This document shows positions 37,401 through 50,686 of a stretch of 64,000 nucleotides of DNA, piece after piece. Source of the stretch: Cyclina sinensis (Eukaryota > Mollusca > Bivalvia > Venerida > Veneridae); contig JAAONU010000009.1 in NCBI GenBank assembly GCA_012932295.1, positions 6,002,203-6,066,202 of the forward strand. The letters run 5' to 3'. Made by a program: the position numbers and the translations under genes. Under the pieces are notes generated by a model. The model was not told the origin of the DNA and searched no databases. It worked only from the letters and a program-made list of their open reading frames with translations. How positions within the stretch are numbered: the stretch's first letter is position 1; each line of letters begins with the position of its first letter.

Positions 37401-40400
37401 ACACAAGGTTTCTCATTGGCTTTTTAGGTTAAAGGCAGTCTGTAAGATGTTTTATAAAACATACATGTTAAATTAAAAAAGGAAATTTTAGGAGATACTG
37501 TCATTAAACCTGGTAACAGACAGATCTGTATGCAAATGATTATGCAGTTGTCAATGTTGGGTTTGAGGTATATCAACAGTACAATATACTGAAAGGCATA
37601 TCATTTTCTATCAACAGTCGACAGGAAGTAACACTTCTAAAATGAAAGAGACAGCATATTATTTTCTTCTGTTTTTCATAAAGTTAATGTTTGCACAACA
37701 GCTTTGTTATCCTTCTTTTACACATCACATCAGATAAATTCCGAACTTGGTCTGAGAATTAAAAAAAAAGAGATGTCTTTAAAGCATATGTGCCCCCCTA
37801 GTGCCTTATCCCTAGAGGGTGCTATGAAGTTTTCAGGAGCTGGGACCAATCATTCTATAGTTATTGTTCGGAAACCATTTTGCCATTCAATATCACTGTG
37901 ACCTTGGCATTTCTCCTTATGATCTGAAAAACTAAAGGGCTCATGTACTGGTCAGGAACAACCTATATACCATGTTTCAGGAACATGGGCCTAAGAATTC
38001 CTCAGTAATTCAACAGAAACAATTTTGCTTTTCAAGGTCACTTTGACCTTGACCTTTGACCTGGAGACCTGAAAACTGTAAGGGACATGTACTGGCCATG
38101 ACCAACCTACACACTCAGTTTGAAGAATTTGGACCCATGGTTCTATAGTTATTGATCAGAAACCGTTTTGCTTTTCCAGGTCACTGTGACCATGACCTTT
38201 GATGTTAAAAACTACAGGGGTCATTTACTGGTCATGACCAACCTACATACCAAGTTTGAGGAAGGTTGGTACAAGGGTTTTCTCTAGATATTGATCGGAA
38301 ATGAAGTGCCCCCTCATCTTCAATGGGGGCATATAAAATAATTAAAGATATATACCACAGTCTGAATAGCTCCAGTAGGGCTGTCAATATGAAATAATGA
38401 CAGCCATATTTCTCAATGAAAGTTTTACTGAAGGCCAGATTGTTCAATGTTTAGATGATTTAAATGTAAAAGCTTACTCATGACTGCTCCTATCCCTAAG
38501 TGGGCATCTGTCACAACTTCCTTGACAGGGATTCCTTTATCAAGAATTTCTTGCATGGCTCTAGTAAAACCAATTTTTTCCATATTAGTTGACTTGAGCT
38601 CTGTTGTCCTCTTGTCTAGCGTTTGAATTGTTAGAATCTTTTTGCTGTTTTCCTCCATCAAGGTATATGAGCAGTACTGAGCTGAGTGACCAGGTGAATC
38701 ATTACGCCCATCACCTGTGATTTAAATATATAAAACTCATTGAAACAATGGGGGGGGGAGGGGGTTAACCCTAAACTCACCTTTCTTCTCACATAACCTA
38801 TATCTGAACATGACCTTGAAATAATAAGACACACCAAGATAAAGTAATATCCTGTGATTGAAAAGTAAATTATAAATCGTATGTAACTAAGCTGAATAAA
38901 GTCCATGCCTATTACAACTCTTCTGCAGGGAGTATAATTAACTCTGCATATAAAATTTATAAATAATAAAATTGCATCATTGGGAACAGACAGCTGAAAT
39001 TATTGTTTTAAAAATAGAAGAAGCTAATATGTAATTTTCTTTTAAGCAGCTAAGAAAAGACTGGGCAGATATCCCCCTACATAAATGTCAATATCTGATT
39101 GCATGTACATATATGTACTGTCTTCCGGTAAGCATATCTATCTATTAATATGCTTACTAGACTTTACAAACACTACAATCTTGCTTACCTAACACAATCA
39201 CATCTGTATCCTTAAATGAGTTCAGCACCTCAGTTTGCTGTTCCTCCCAATAACTATTTACAGTCGGTACAATGTAACATCTCTGAACATTGTGGAAGAA
39301 GGTGGCAGATGGGAATTTCAAATTCAAATGCTGAGCCCACATCGCTAACTTGCCGAAATTGTTCCCTGATGTCAAAATTGACACACATGTCAGAAAGTCT
39401 CCACTGTGGACACGTCTGTTTAAAACTGCCTGAGAGCACCAAGAATGTAGGATGTGACCAGACTCACATACCTGAAAATGATTTCAAAAATTAGATCCAA
39501 TATAAAATTTACTGTACCTAACAAAGCAAATTCAAAATAACTTCCTATATCCATTAAAAAGGTACCAAACTAGTGTTTTTCAAGTTTGTCTGAGCTGGTT
39601 TTTTGCTTTTTGGATTTATGCCAATTCAACATCATTATCATTATTAACATAGTACCAACAGTTTAAGACTGGGGACAGTAGTATGATTTAGTATGAATCT
39701 GAGGTGCATGCAAAAAGTGTATTTTTTGCAAATGGACTGTACCATATGCAGCAAATTCTACATAACTTACCCATCTTAGGTATACAGCAGACCCTACATA
39801 TTCTTCTTTGACCGTCATTATTGATGGGGTCTCACATTTTTCTCTCACACACTTGGTGACATTAGTCTTTGCCAGAACTTTTAGCTGCTCAACAAATGAC
39901 AGGCATATGATGGAATCTGCTAATGAATCACACTCATTTATGTCTTTAACTTTTCTAACACCCTCCATAACATCTTCTTCTGTTCCTTCAACATCTTCAT
40001 CTTCTTCCTGCTCCATATTAAATTCTACTTCCTCAAATGCCAACTCCTCCAAACCCTCTGCTGCCTCACCCCTGAACAAGGAAAGAATTTGTTTGAAAAA
40101 TAATTAACTTTATGACCATTTCTTTTCAATTTGTGAGCCAACAACTTAACAGATTATCTGTGTAAAAAGCATCAAAAATTTATTTCGGAAAAATTAAGAC
40201 TGTGAAGGTTGCAACTGAATGACACAAATGCATTTCCAAAGGGAAATCTTGCATGTTATTGCCAGTTATGCAATCCTATCAGGAATAAATTATGGCTTTA
40301 CTCACAGCACAGCTGTTATTTCAAATTCTGGTACATAATCCGGATCATCTTCATCTGGATCTTCAATGTCTGACATCAGAGACACATCAATTGACAAGCT

Positions 40401-43192
40401 GTTAACAACAAGGATCATAGAGTTACATGGCCTATCAAAGTAAAATTCAATTTAAAGAAACTGACAGTGATCTCATGAACTAATGTTAAAATACATGTAC
40501 ATGTAATATATTTTTACCAACATAATCAACTTGCAACATTGTTTTGTTCCCACTGAATACAGCTGTAATAAAAGAAATATTTTTGGCTAATCTGGTCAAG
40601 TAATAATTTATTTACAATGTATAATTGTTTTCACTTAGAACTAACAGATAGTTACATACACAGGAAAAGATTACTTTGGAAACTGTGGTGTTTTGTAAAC
40701 AAACTATTAAAACTCAGCAATGCGAGTAAATATAGGTATATAACTTACTTAATAGGATCAACAAAAGATGATGAAGCTTTCTGGAAGATCTGACGTCCAG
40801 TGCTAGTGGTTTTCACTTCCTTTACCTTTCTGATTTCTTCCGCTGACAGAGTTGATTCACTGCAACTGGTACCAATAAAACTTAGGTTACAGGACTTGTT
40901 GTCACTGCTTAATGTTAGAACTTTAGATGCTGAATCAATTCCATTTTAGGTACTTAAGAACTAAAAAAAAATTTTTTAAAGTAAAATATGCACAGAACAC
41001 TCACTAGAATTCTAAAATTCACGCATCTGCTTCAATGCTTTGATTGTATGTACATGTACACTTACCTGAAATTATCTTCATATAAATGAGTTATCAAACA
41101 TTGATATTGAATAAGATGAACAAAAACAATGACTTAAATCAATACAGTTTAACTATAAAAAAGTTGCAAAATTATCCATTACATTCATGACTACAAAACA
41201 ATTTTCTTGCAAAAAATCTTTTTATTTCTCTAGAAATATAATTCCAATTTTTTTTACAGAAAATTGTTCTAGTACCTGTCTGTAGTTTCGGCAACAGAAA
41301 TCTCTGACACCATTGGACTTTCCATTTTCTTCTGTTTAAATTGGAATTTAAACGGAGTTGAGGTCACCTTACTAGTACTTGAAGGTTGTGGTGCAGCAGG
41401 CTGAGGTCTGGACAAGAAACTAAAAAGAATATAATGAATGAATGAATAAATTTGCACTTGACAGAATCTAACATGATTTGATCTTATTAGAAGTGTGAGA
41501 CAAATTATCACTACAATCAATACATAAGACAAATTGCCCAAAGAAACGTTAGTCCATTATGGAGATCGAACCAACAAGTCTTGGATTATCTAGTGCTGGC
41601 TTTTAGTCGAAACTGCCCTAACCCAAGACTTTTCCAAGAAATAAGCTGAATTACAATGCTGTAAATATTCTGTGTCCAAACTATGTAATGTACAAAATGT
41701 CTGTGATCTATTCTCAAAAACTGAACAGCAACTGTCCTGATAGTTAGTGGGAGCTCTTACTATTCCAGCTACATATACTTAGCAAAATCTTACACAAGTT
41801 TGATTCCCTTTTCTTATGGTTTTAAGGAATAAAATCAATATCAAAATTATTTCAACTAAATCTACATTACATGTGGTTCAAAACATATTTGGTTAGAATA
41901 ATGGAATAATAAATGATGATAATATTTCGAAATTACAAGTAATGATCATCATTTATGACATGAGGACCTTTTAACTTGGGTCCGTTTTGACATGATACGT
42001 CCAATGCTCTTACATCTACCTCATTTAGATCATGAGAAATAATATAAAGTTTGTGTAGATTCAATATGTAATGTTCATGGGTAAAACAATTCATAAGAAA
42101 TCATAAAAAGTATGAGTAGATTCATTAAGAAGAAATATTTTCATGAAATAAATTTTAAACTGACAAACTCTTCAAATGCATGTGTAACACAAATTGTGTA
42201 ACATATTCCTATATTTTCTTCTTATGTGTACTTAAATAATAAAGAACATGAAAGTTACAGTTTTAAAAATATATTACATGACAAAAAGCAGGTGTAGCCA
42301 TGTGAAAAGGATATTCTAATATATGACTGACTTCAATTGCCTGTTGCTTTTTTAATGAAAAAAGTTCGAAATAGGGTTTCAGTCATGACAGCTAGTATTC
42401 CTGTAGTTGTAAATGATCTACACAAACCCTATTGCTTTATCTATTGTTTATAGGTGTACATTGTTACGAAACATCTGAGTACGAAACCTAATAAATCATC
42501 TTTCTACAAATTCATGTTTTATCTCATTTATCGTTTTTGTTACAGTTTGCATTTTTATACACCTTAAGATCCCTCACCGACAGTACAAACTGGACAACAC
42601 AAACACATTACAAACTAACAGTTGTAGCGAATACAAAATGTTGTCTTACTTGTCTAAGAGAGTTTTGGCAACATCAGCGTGAGTTTTTAACCCAGATTCG
42701 TTTTTGAACTTCATCCAACGCTCAAATTGTGTCCCAATAGAGATTCTGTTTAAATTCGACTTCTTTACTCTTTCAGCTTTCCTTCTTTTCCTGGTCGATT
42801 CTGTTAGAGCAGGCCCTCTTCGTTTTCGTTTTTCATGTGTAGCTTGTGTTTTGACATCCATTTTCTTCGAATTCTCGTTCAGATGACGTCATCTAGTTCT
42901 GCGTACTTCCGAAGTTTACAGAGTATCGCGGACCGACTACGGAAACGCGTGCCGATGTCTAACGAACTGACTTCGGAAATTCTCGCTTATGAATTTTGTA
43001 AACACAATCAGTATTTTGACATCCATCCGAAATACCAATTTGGGTTTTTCAATAAGTAATATCGAGACAAGTAACAGGCATTGGAAAATGAGACGTGTTC
43101 ATTCTGTATCATTTCATGTTTGAAGCAATTTGTAAAATTTCCGTTGTCATTTTTGAAACGGAAAAATAATGTTTTTGAGAATGAATGGGACT
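34469..43192 (-). mobile_element. L half of Kolobok (block 5), minus orientation
   Basis: Inner end directly after TTAA 34465-34468, outer terminal repeat ending at 43192. The next four bases are TAAA instead of TTAA: one T-to-A change compared with the same junction at 26974-26977. It is full length, with no 825-bp deletion. Confidence 0.88.
35193..42861 (-). pseudogene. Transposase copy lacking its terminal exon (block 5)
   Basis: Exons 1-11 are present and open (ATG at 42861; exon 11 ends at 35193). The sequence next downstream on this strand is the outer end of an R block, so exon 12 is missing in its normal place. All catalytic motifs are intact: GDGRNDSPG, VVTDAH, HDIWH, NQHEW. Private changes are Pro to His near residue 9 and Ile to Met in the exon 5 segment PSIMTV. 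A transcript would either read into the neighbouring R block or splice over about 18 kb to the exon at 16364. I call it a broken gene, with the caveat that the protein core could still be made without its last 83 residues. Confidence 0.75.
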
Positions 43193-45075
43193 TAAACTTG
43201 ATAAATTTTGTCCGGAGCATAACTCCAAAACTACTTGAGGGATTTTATTCAAACTTCATACACTGACAGAGCACATTGGTAGGTAGTGCAGTGTGCAAGA
43301 GCAATAACTCTACCTTGCCTATTTTTAGAGTTATTCCCCTTTATCAGAATTACTTGATAAATTTTGTCCGGAGTATAACTCCAAAACTACTTGAGGGATT
43401 TTATTCAAATTTCATACACTGACAGAGCACATTGGTAGGTAGTGCAGTGTGCAAGTCCAATAACTCTACCTTGCCTATTTTTTATAGTTATTCCCCTTTA
43501 TCAGATTTACTTGTTTACATTTTAAAAATCCCAGCATTTACATATATATCTAATTCTTGAATTCTTGAACTTATTATCCCCCCGCCAAAGGTGGAGGGGA
43601 TATAAGAAAAGGTCTCTGTCCGTCCGTGCGTCCGTCCGTTCCAGTTTTGTCCGGAGCATAACTCCCAAAGTACTTGAGTGATTTTCTTCAAACTTCATAT
43701 ACTGAAAGAGCACATTTGGAGGAGGTGCAGTGTGAAAGAATAATAACTCTACCTTGCCTACTTTTAGAATTATTCCCCTTCATCAGATTTAATTGAAAAA
43801 CTTTGTCCGAAGCATAACTCCAAAAGTGCTTGAGCGATTTTCTTCAAACTTAATACACTGACATAGCACATTGGTAAGAAGTGCAGTTTGCAAGAACAAT
43901 AACTCTACCTTGCCTATTTTTTGTGGGATTTTCTTCAAACATTATTACATTGAGTGTTTGAAAGTACAACCCTCAGGTAGCTTCGTCCCGGCGGGGGGAT
44001 TAACCATGTGTAACATGGCTCTTGTTCAAACTTAATATGTAAGTTGGTCAAGACTAGTACATGACCCTTATATTTTTTTTACCAGGTCAAAGTTCAAGGT
44101 CAGAGTGACCTTGAACAGCAAAAGGTTTCCAATCAATAACTATACAACCTTTGGTCCCATGTTCTTCAGACTTAGTGTGAAGGTTGGCCATAACCAGTAG
44201 ATGACCCCAATAGCTTCTCATGTCAAAGATTTAGGTAACGGTGACCTTGTACAGCAAAACAGTGTCCAAACAATTATTATAGAAAGCTCGGGTCCAGCTC
44301 CTCAAAACTTCATAAGTAGGTTGGTCATAACTAGATGACCCCGTAGTTCTTAAGGTTGTAAGGTCAAAGGTCAGTAGATGACAACTGCTGTTTTTCAGGT
44401 CATTTGGTTAAAAGGTCAATGGTCACAGCGACTTTGAAAAGCAAAATGGTTTAGAATGAATAAATGTAAAACGCTTTGGCCCATGTTCCTCAAACTTTGT
44501 ATTTAAGTTGTTCATGACTTGTACATGAATTCTTAAGTTTTTCGGGTCACCAGGTCAAAGTTCATGGTCCTTGAATAGCAAAATGGTTTCAGATTAACAA
44601 CAATTGAACGCTTGGTCCCAGCTTCTCAAAACTTGATGGCTGTCTCTAGGGACAGACATCTCTTGTTCGCTTTGTTCCTTTCTTCACAAATTTTGAACAA
44701 CTATTGTTGCTTGAACTAAATGTATGATCTTTGTAACACTACCAGATGGAAGTATTACTCAAGTACACAGGAACATTTGTCAACACTCAAAATCTTCTAA
44801 CATTTGCATTGTGCCTCTACAGTCCATGGCCATAATATTTTGACAGACTTTTGAAGCTACATGTGTAGAAGAATGAGCTGTGGAACATGTTTACAGTTTT
44901 CAAGGCAAATTTTGTTGGAAACCTTTGTTGTCCTAATCAGACAACCTAGATTTTATAGCAGCAACTATTCAGTTTGTTTGGGATAAAGAGTACTAAAGGA
45001 AATCACGGACTGAGGGGAATATCAACCATCATGTACTTTTAATATATTAGTAAGCAATGATATTTTTTCTTACAG

Positions 45076-45328
45076 GTACCATAGATGCTTTGTGAAGAAA
45101 AGCAACAGATGGTCAGTCTTTCCAGAAAAAGAGAAGAAAGACTATGGATATGTGAAGCATCTGAAAAGGAGAGCATTAATATTGAGATTGGAGGACAAGA
45201 TTGGAATGAAAAGGAGAGAACTGGAGGCAGATGACCCTAGAAGAATAGCAACCCATCTTGCCCCTGTAGAGCCCATTTCAACAAAACAGCTGGTTGAAGA
45301 GAAGAAGTCCAGATTTGAGACTAAATGA
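45076..45328 (+). pseudogene. Orphan terminal exon of transposase (block 6)
   Basis: Same exon 12 as in the intact gene (YHRCFVKK start, FETK stop). It lies on the plus strand, with its acceptor cttacag intact. No transposase exons precede it on this strand until block 1, 35 kb upstream, which is consistent with block 1 and block 6 being the two ends of one original element. Confidence 0.8.
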
Positions 45329-48176
45329 GCTTTCCTTGTAAAGATTAGAATGACTGATACTTCATAGTTGTAAAGGTCAATGTCACCTTTATATAGACAT
45401 TAAAGAGAATTTTCGATGAGTAACTTGTGTGCTATTTTAATAAGACCTTTAAACCTATATCATGATAGGCCTCTTAGTTAATTGTTCAAGGTCATCATTA
45501 CTTTAAAGTTGAACACGGGTTGCAGTCTGCAACTTGAAAAATACATGACCCAGTTTTTAAATTTTATTTGGTTAACTTCGCTGAGTACATGTCCCCTTTA
45601 ATTTTCCATGGCTTTATTCTCTATTGTGGTGCAACATAGGTTTGACAACAAAAAACGTCAAGTTCTTATTTCTGGGGGCCAAGATCACAATGTTGTCTGA
45701 CCGCTTTGTGGCATATCTTGGCTTAGTGCACCTCCAGAATGTTTCACTTGCAATTATCCATGGTTTTAACTTTTGTTTAGATTATTTCTCCTGCCATCAG
45801 GTAGCTTAAGGGATTGACACTGCTGAGTATAACTACGGTATTGGTTTGTTGAAAACTTTAGTACCATTTTACTCGGGGGTTTATTAGGACGAATTTTTAA
45901 CCACAACTGTTCATTCTGAAATCTGTAATTGTACAAAATACCCTTAATAAAATGACATTATATTCACTGTGAGGACATTTCCCAAAAACGGTGCCTTTGC
46001 AAAGGAGACTGTCATGGTAGAAGTGATATACACTGTTGACTGATATTTAGTACACTTTGATGCTGATGTAGGGGCAGAGGTTCCATGCTCAAAGGCAGCA
46101 GGTTAGAATCATCTTGCCAGATTAAATCCAAGACCCTCTATTTACTTCCAAGCACTGGTAAAAATACATGAACAAAATTATTTGAGAGAAATAAAATACA
46201 TGTACTTTAGCTTGGGATGGAATTAAAAACAAATGAAAAGTTAAATAATTAAGTTTTCTTTATTATGCATCTTCTTTTTCTCATACAAAATAACTATGTA
46301 TAAGCTATTTATGTTTTACTTTTGTGTCGTTGTTAATAAGATCAATTACCCACTTATATGAAAATGAACCTTTTATTGATATAGTGATTATTATTATATG
46401 TGCTTTACTGAATGTTTGAAAGAGAAAAGATGATTCTGATTAAAATCATTTAGTTTAGCAAACCTGCTTACTTTACAAAGCCATACATATATATCATCAA
46501 GATTACATGAAAGCAAATTGCATGAATTTATTTTTCTGTGTGACTTCAATTAACAGTTTTAAATGACAACTAAACAGATAGAAATATAAAAAGTGGCAGT
46601 TCTCTGTAACTGAACATCATGCTGTAGTATGGCATCTAATAAAATACAAAAGGGTCATGATGTCATAATATAATGTTGTTCTTAGCATAAATTGATGTGT
46701 TCATATTTGTTCAATAAAATATTACTAACCCCAGTACTCAAATGTTTATATTGTGTTTACAAGATTATTCATTTGACCTTTGTTTATTGAAAACGCCCAT
46801 ATTTGACCATGACCTAAAAGCACTGAGAAGAACATTCTATATAATTTAAACAAAGGTTGGATGCAGAAGATTGGCACCATTGTACAATACAGTTGCTTTT
46901 TATGACTTGGTCCTGTGAGCTTATTCTGAACCCAGATTGCTAATACTTGAACATAACCTGAAACTGATCAAAATAAACATATCAACTAAAAATATAAAAG
47001 ATTATATGCAAAATTTGGCTTTGTTAATTATGAAAGGTGAGAAAATGGACCTTAACAAAAAGGTAACCAATGCCGAGAGAGCAATGGCAATAATTTCACT
47101 TTTTTCTGCAAAATGTGGAGCTAAAAATAAAAAAATAGCTCTTTAAGGAATTGTTATAATATTCCTGACATCATAGTTAAATTTAGCTTTGTGAAAGGCA
47201 CATTTTCTACTTGATCTGCATGAAAGAAAGTACTGCATCAAAACAAAATAATTTTGGTGAACAATGAACAAAATAAACATTTTTATATAAGCGACTAGCT
47301 TTCAATGTAATAATTTTTGATAGATCATAGATAAAAATAAGTTAGCTTTCTGACAGGCATATTTTTAACATAAATGTCATGTAATGCAACGTTACAAACT
47401 CGCATGAAAACAGAAAACAACTCTGGTAGTGAACAAAACTAAACCTATATCCATGTTTGACATTGTGTGACTCACTTTCGGTGTGATAATTTTCTTGTCT
47501 ACCTGATCATTGTGCTGATGACCTTCATTTGAATTACTAGAACTTTAACAAAACTTTCCCCTAACACAAAAAAGACTTTTCTTTCAATCAAGATACTTTT
47601 CCACTTCTCTCACAGAACAGATATAAAATCTGGTAAAGACTATATAAACAATAGGGTCACACTGATGCTTTTACACTGGTGACCTACTTTTTGACCCTGC
47701 TAGATGACCCACTTTAAACATGACACAGATAACATTAAGACATATGCTCTAGTATTTTTTTTATTAAGTTGGGCAAATATGTGCCTTTCAGAAAACAATG
47801 ACATTTTTCTATGGTATCAATTGACCTAGTTACTGCACTCCAGATATGCTAAAGGTATTTTCATTTTAATTTGGAAATTTTTCTTAGTTTAATTTCAAAA
47901 ACTACATATGTTTCTACCAGGCTTAAAGAAAAGCTGAAAAAACTTTAACTGGGGTTCAAATAATGGACAATTACATGTAGTAAAATGAAATTGAGGGGGT
48001 AAATGTTTTGATAGGAATGTCTTATTATTCTGGTGCCTTTCAATGACAAGAAATGTCAATGTCTAAGTTTCAATGCCCTCTAAACTAAAACAACAAGAAT
48101 GTCAAAATACATAAAACTTATTTTTATTAATATGTGCACTATCTGGAGGGCAGTAACCAAATCACTTGTAAACTTT

Positions 48177-50373
48177 TTAAACTAATCTTGAAGGTACAAA
48201 ACCAGTGTATTGCCCGAAAGCATCTGGGTACTTGTCCCTTATCTTCCAAACACTGCAGGAGGGAATAACCCTCCTGTCACCCACACTCAGGCGTCCATGT
48301 TGCCACAACACAAACTGTCTGTAAGCAGCATGTCTGTTGGCTTTCTTAAAGTCAGCTTCGTCATCAAAAACGAGAATGTCTTTCCTATACATTCTCTGGA
48401 GAGCCAGCACAGCCTCATCCAGAATGAGAACTCGGAAATCCTGGAAGGAACAATACATAATTTTGTTGATAGGCAAACACCCCCTTATCATAAATTTAAT
48501 TTTTGTCATTGACTTGACACCTTTCAAGTAATGGGTTCTCTTTTTATTAATGTCTAGTTTTATTACTATCAAAAAACTCAACAACCTAAACAACTGCAAA
48601 GCTGCTTTTGGAAAGGGCATCTGATAAGCTAAATATTTAGTCCATTTACCTCTGTTCAGCAGTCTGAATTAAACATTCTTCAGTGTTGAGATTTACTTGT
48701 TCTTCACTTTTTAAATATCAATGAGGTAGAGTATAACATGCAACCTCCCTACATGTGGCCACAAACTAAGTTAACTGATATTAATGATCATACAAAGAAA
48801 ATCATTTGAATGAAAACATAATAGCTTTTGCAGTGTTGTTAGTTGGTATTGCCTTACAACAAAAGTACCACTGGGAATAATATAAAATACTTACTGGTAA
48901 TAATGAGACACAGTGCTCTGGCATCATGCCACAACAAAGTCTCTCAGCCTGTGTTGGCATCTCTCTGCAGTGACTGCAGATGCACCACTCTGGTGCCTCC
49001 TGCCCGGCTGGTGGATGGAAACCACCTGATTGAATCTCTTGAGGCTCAAAAACATCAAGAATTAAGGAAGGGCTTTTCTCCATTGCCTCGACAAGCAAAT
49101 CCCTCATCCTGTCTACTGACATGTCTTCCAAAGCATTCTGAAAAAAAATGATTGTGTGAATTATGTGTGTAAAACATTACAATTTATGTATCAAAGTTGG
49201 CAGTTTCTAAAGATGTCAGTCTAGTTCTGGCATTTCACAGGATCACGGATTAAACAAACTGTGAGTGGGATTGATTTCACAGAAATAATGTGTTACATAC
49301 GAAAGAAACTTTGTATCTATGATTACTTTACTCTATTAGAAAAAATTACCCTGAAACGTTCCTTTCTTGTCTCTAGAATATGAAGGGCCTCATCCGCCCT
49401 ATTCTTTCCCCCCACTCCTAACTGCCCACGTCCTCTGCCTCTAGCCCTTCCTTTCCCCTTTCCTTGACCTCTACCTCTTGCCTGACTTGATGCTCTCCCC
49501 TTGCCTCTACCTCTGTAACCCCTTCCTCTTGGACTGGGAGACCCTCTGGCTGGCAGACTAGAGATATCTGATGAAGGTGAAGACTGAAGAAAAAACATTC
49601 TTTTAGTAATTTGGAAGTATTGTACACAATATCTAGAAACCAGTAAAATGCTTCTAACTTTACTTATGTGCAGCATGTGAACAGTCATTTTAAGACAAAA
49701 AATACTATTCAACTGCACATTATTCCCAGTAACCATATTATGATAAAATGTCAATGAAGACTAAAGGGCTGCACTATTTTTATTCAATACTTACTTGTTC
49801 AGCTTTCACCAATTGCTTCAGAATAGTTTCTATTGATACCATTTTTTTAAATGTTTCCGACTGTTTAGGCACTTTAACTTAAGAACTGCACATTGGACAA
49901 GTAAAGCTATGACATATCAGCATTGACTACTGTTGACAGTTGATACACAATGCAAAGTTGCATCACCAGGTCAACTCTCAGCAGGGTCTTTCTTTGAAAG
50001 ACCAAAGAAAAACCCTACTCTCAGTCAAATTTCGTCATTCTTTAAAAAAATGAATAAAAACAGATTTATTTTTGAAAGTTCAGCTTCATATCCTTCATAT
50101 CGAAAAGTGTCACTCTGTGTTATTCCGAACACTTGTCGTGTACTGACTACTGTACGTTATACCTTGAATTTGAAGAAGAAATTATTTGACAGATGGTGAG
50201 GTAATTTGCGCAGCTTCAGTTTTTCTGAAATTGTCAACGCAATTACCTCTCGTTGCGTTATGCCCTCATGTCTGTTAATTCATCGACTTTGTAATAACTT
50301 ACACAAACCATACTTCAATTAAATGACTGAGAAACATATCTGTAAAATTTCTTACCGACGCAGTGGTAGACAT
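48177..50373 (-). CDS. P2X7 ballast-domain protein, third copy
   Basis: Exons 50356-50373, 49795-49860, 49350-49583, 48895-49137 and 48177-48440 give the same 274-residue product as the other two copies. The cysteine cluster and C-terminal motifs are unchanged. It lies at the right edge of the complex, with its start codon about 310 bp inside the terminal repeat. Its promoter therefore faces the host DNA that carries the TMEM45-like gene, which is transcribed in the opposite (divergent) direction. Confidence 0.78.
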
Positions 50374-50686
50374 TTTGTTGTTGTTTCAGAAAGTGTGTAG
50401 TTTGACGTCATCATTTCCTGCGGTTTAATCCGATAGCGAAAACATACGGAGAGTCTACGGAAAACTCCGTAAAAATGCCGAATGTACATTCGGAATATAC
50501 ATGAGCGTGTTGTTTTGTAAACAATGATGAGAAGTTTACCAATAATTCTTTCGCATCCATGGCGTTTTTGAACGTTTTTCCCTCGTGATAATATGCATAA
50601 TACATAATTACATAAATCTGTTACACATACTTGACTTTCCTTTCGAAAACAAATATTGATGTTGCTGAGGCTTAATGGGACTTTAA

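Larger units (their letters stand above)
2853..50682. mobile_element. Composite of nested Kolobok DNA transposons (six half-element blocks)
   Basis: The outer ends are AGTCCCATTCATTCTC (from 2853) and its partner ending GGCTTAATGGGACT at 50682. They are flanked by TTAA at 2849-2852 and 50683-50686. TTAA target duplication is characteristic of the Kolobok and piggyBac superfamilies; the encoded transposase decides for Kolobok. Inside lie three L halves and three R halves of one 16.2-kb element in the order L+ R+ L- R- L- R-. Boundaries are TTAA at 10753, 18244, 26974 and 34465, and TAAA at 43193. Homologous halves are nearly identical over 7.5-8.7 kb, with a few private substitutions each, so the complex is young. 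The two terminal inverted repeats match at about 19 of the first 24 positions. Confidence 0.9.
43197..50682 (-). mobile_element. R half of outer Kolobok copy (block 6)
   Basis: Reverse complement of 10757-18243, with its inner end after TAAA 43193-43196. The outer terminal repeat ends at 50682 and the host TTAA is 50683-50686. It forms the right boundary of the whole complex. Confidence 0.88.

Noticed and set aside
2853..50682. piggyBac assignment because of the TTAA target sites
   Set aside because: The transposase motifs (GDGRNDSPG, VVTDAH, HDIWHAAKN) fit Kolobok and not the piggyBac DDD core, and the terminal AGTCCC differs from the CCC-type piggyBac start.
2853..50682. CRISPR array or other clustered direct-repeat system
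   Set aside because: The AGGTCA- and TCCG-type repeats are degenerate dispersed units without uniform spacers, and the organism is eukaryotic.
18244..50686. Plain 16.2-kb tandem duplication as the origin of the last two blocks
   Set aside because: The joint at 34465 is exactly a transposon terminus plus TTAA plus the inner target sequence, which is the signature of insertion. No direct repeats existed beforehand to drive unequal crossing-over. It is kept only as a fallback.
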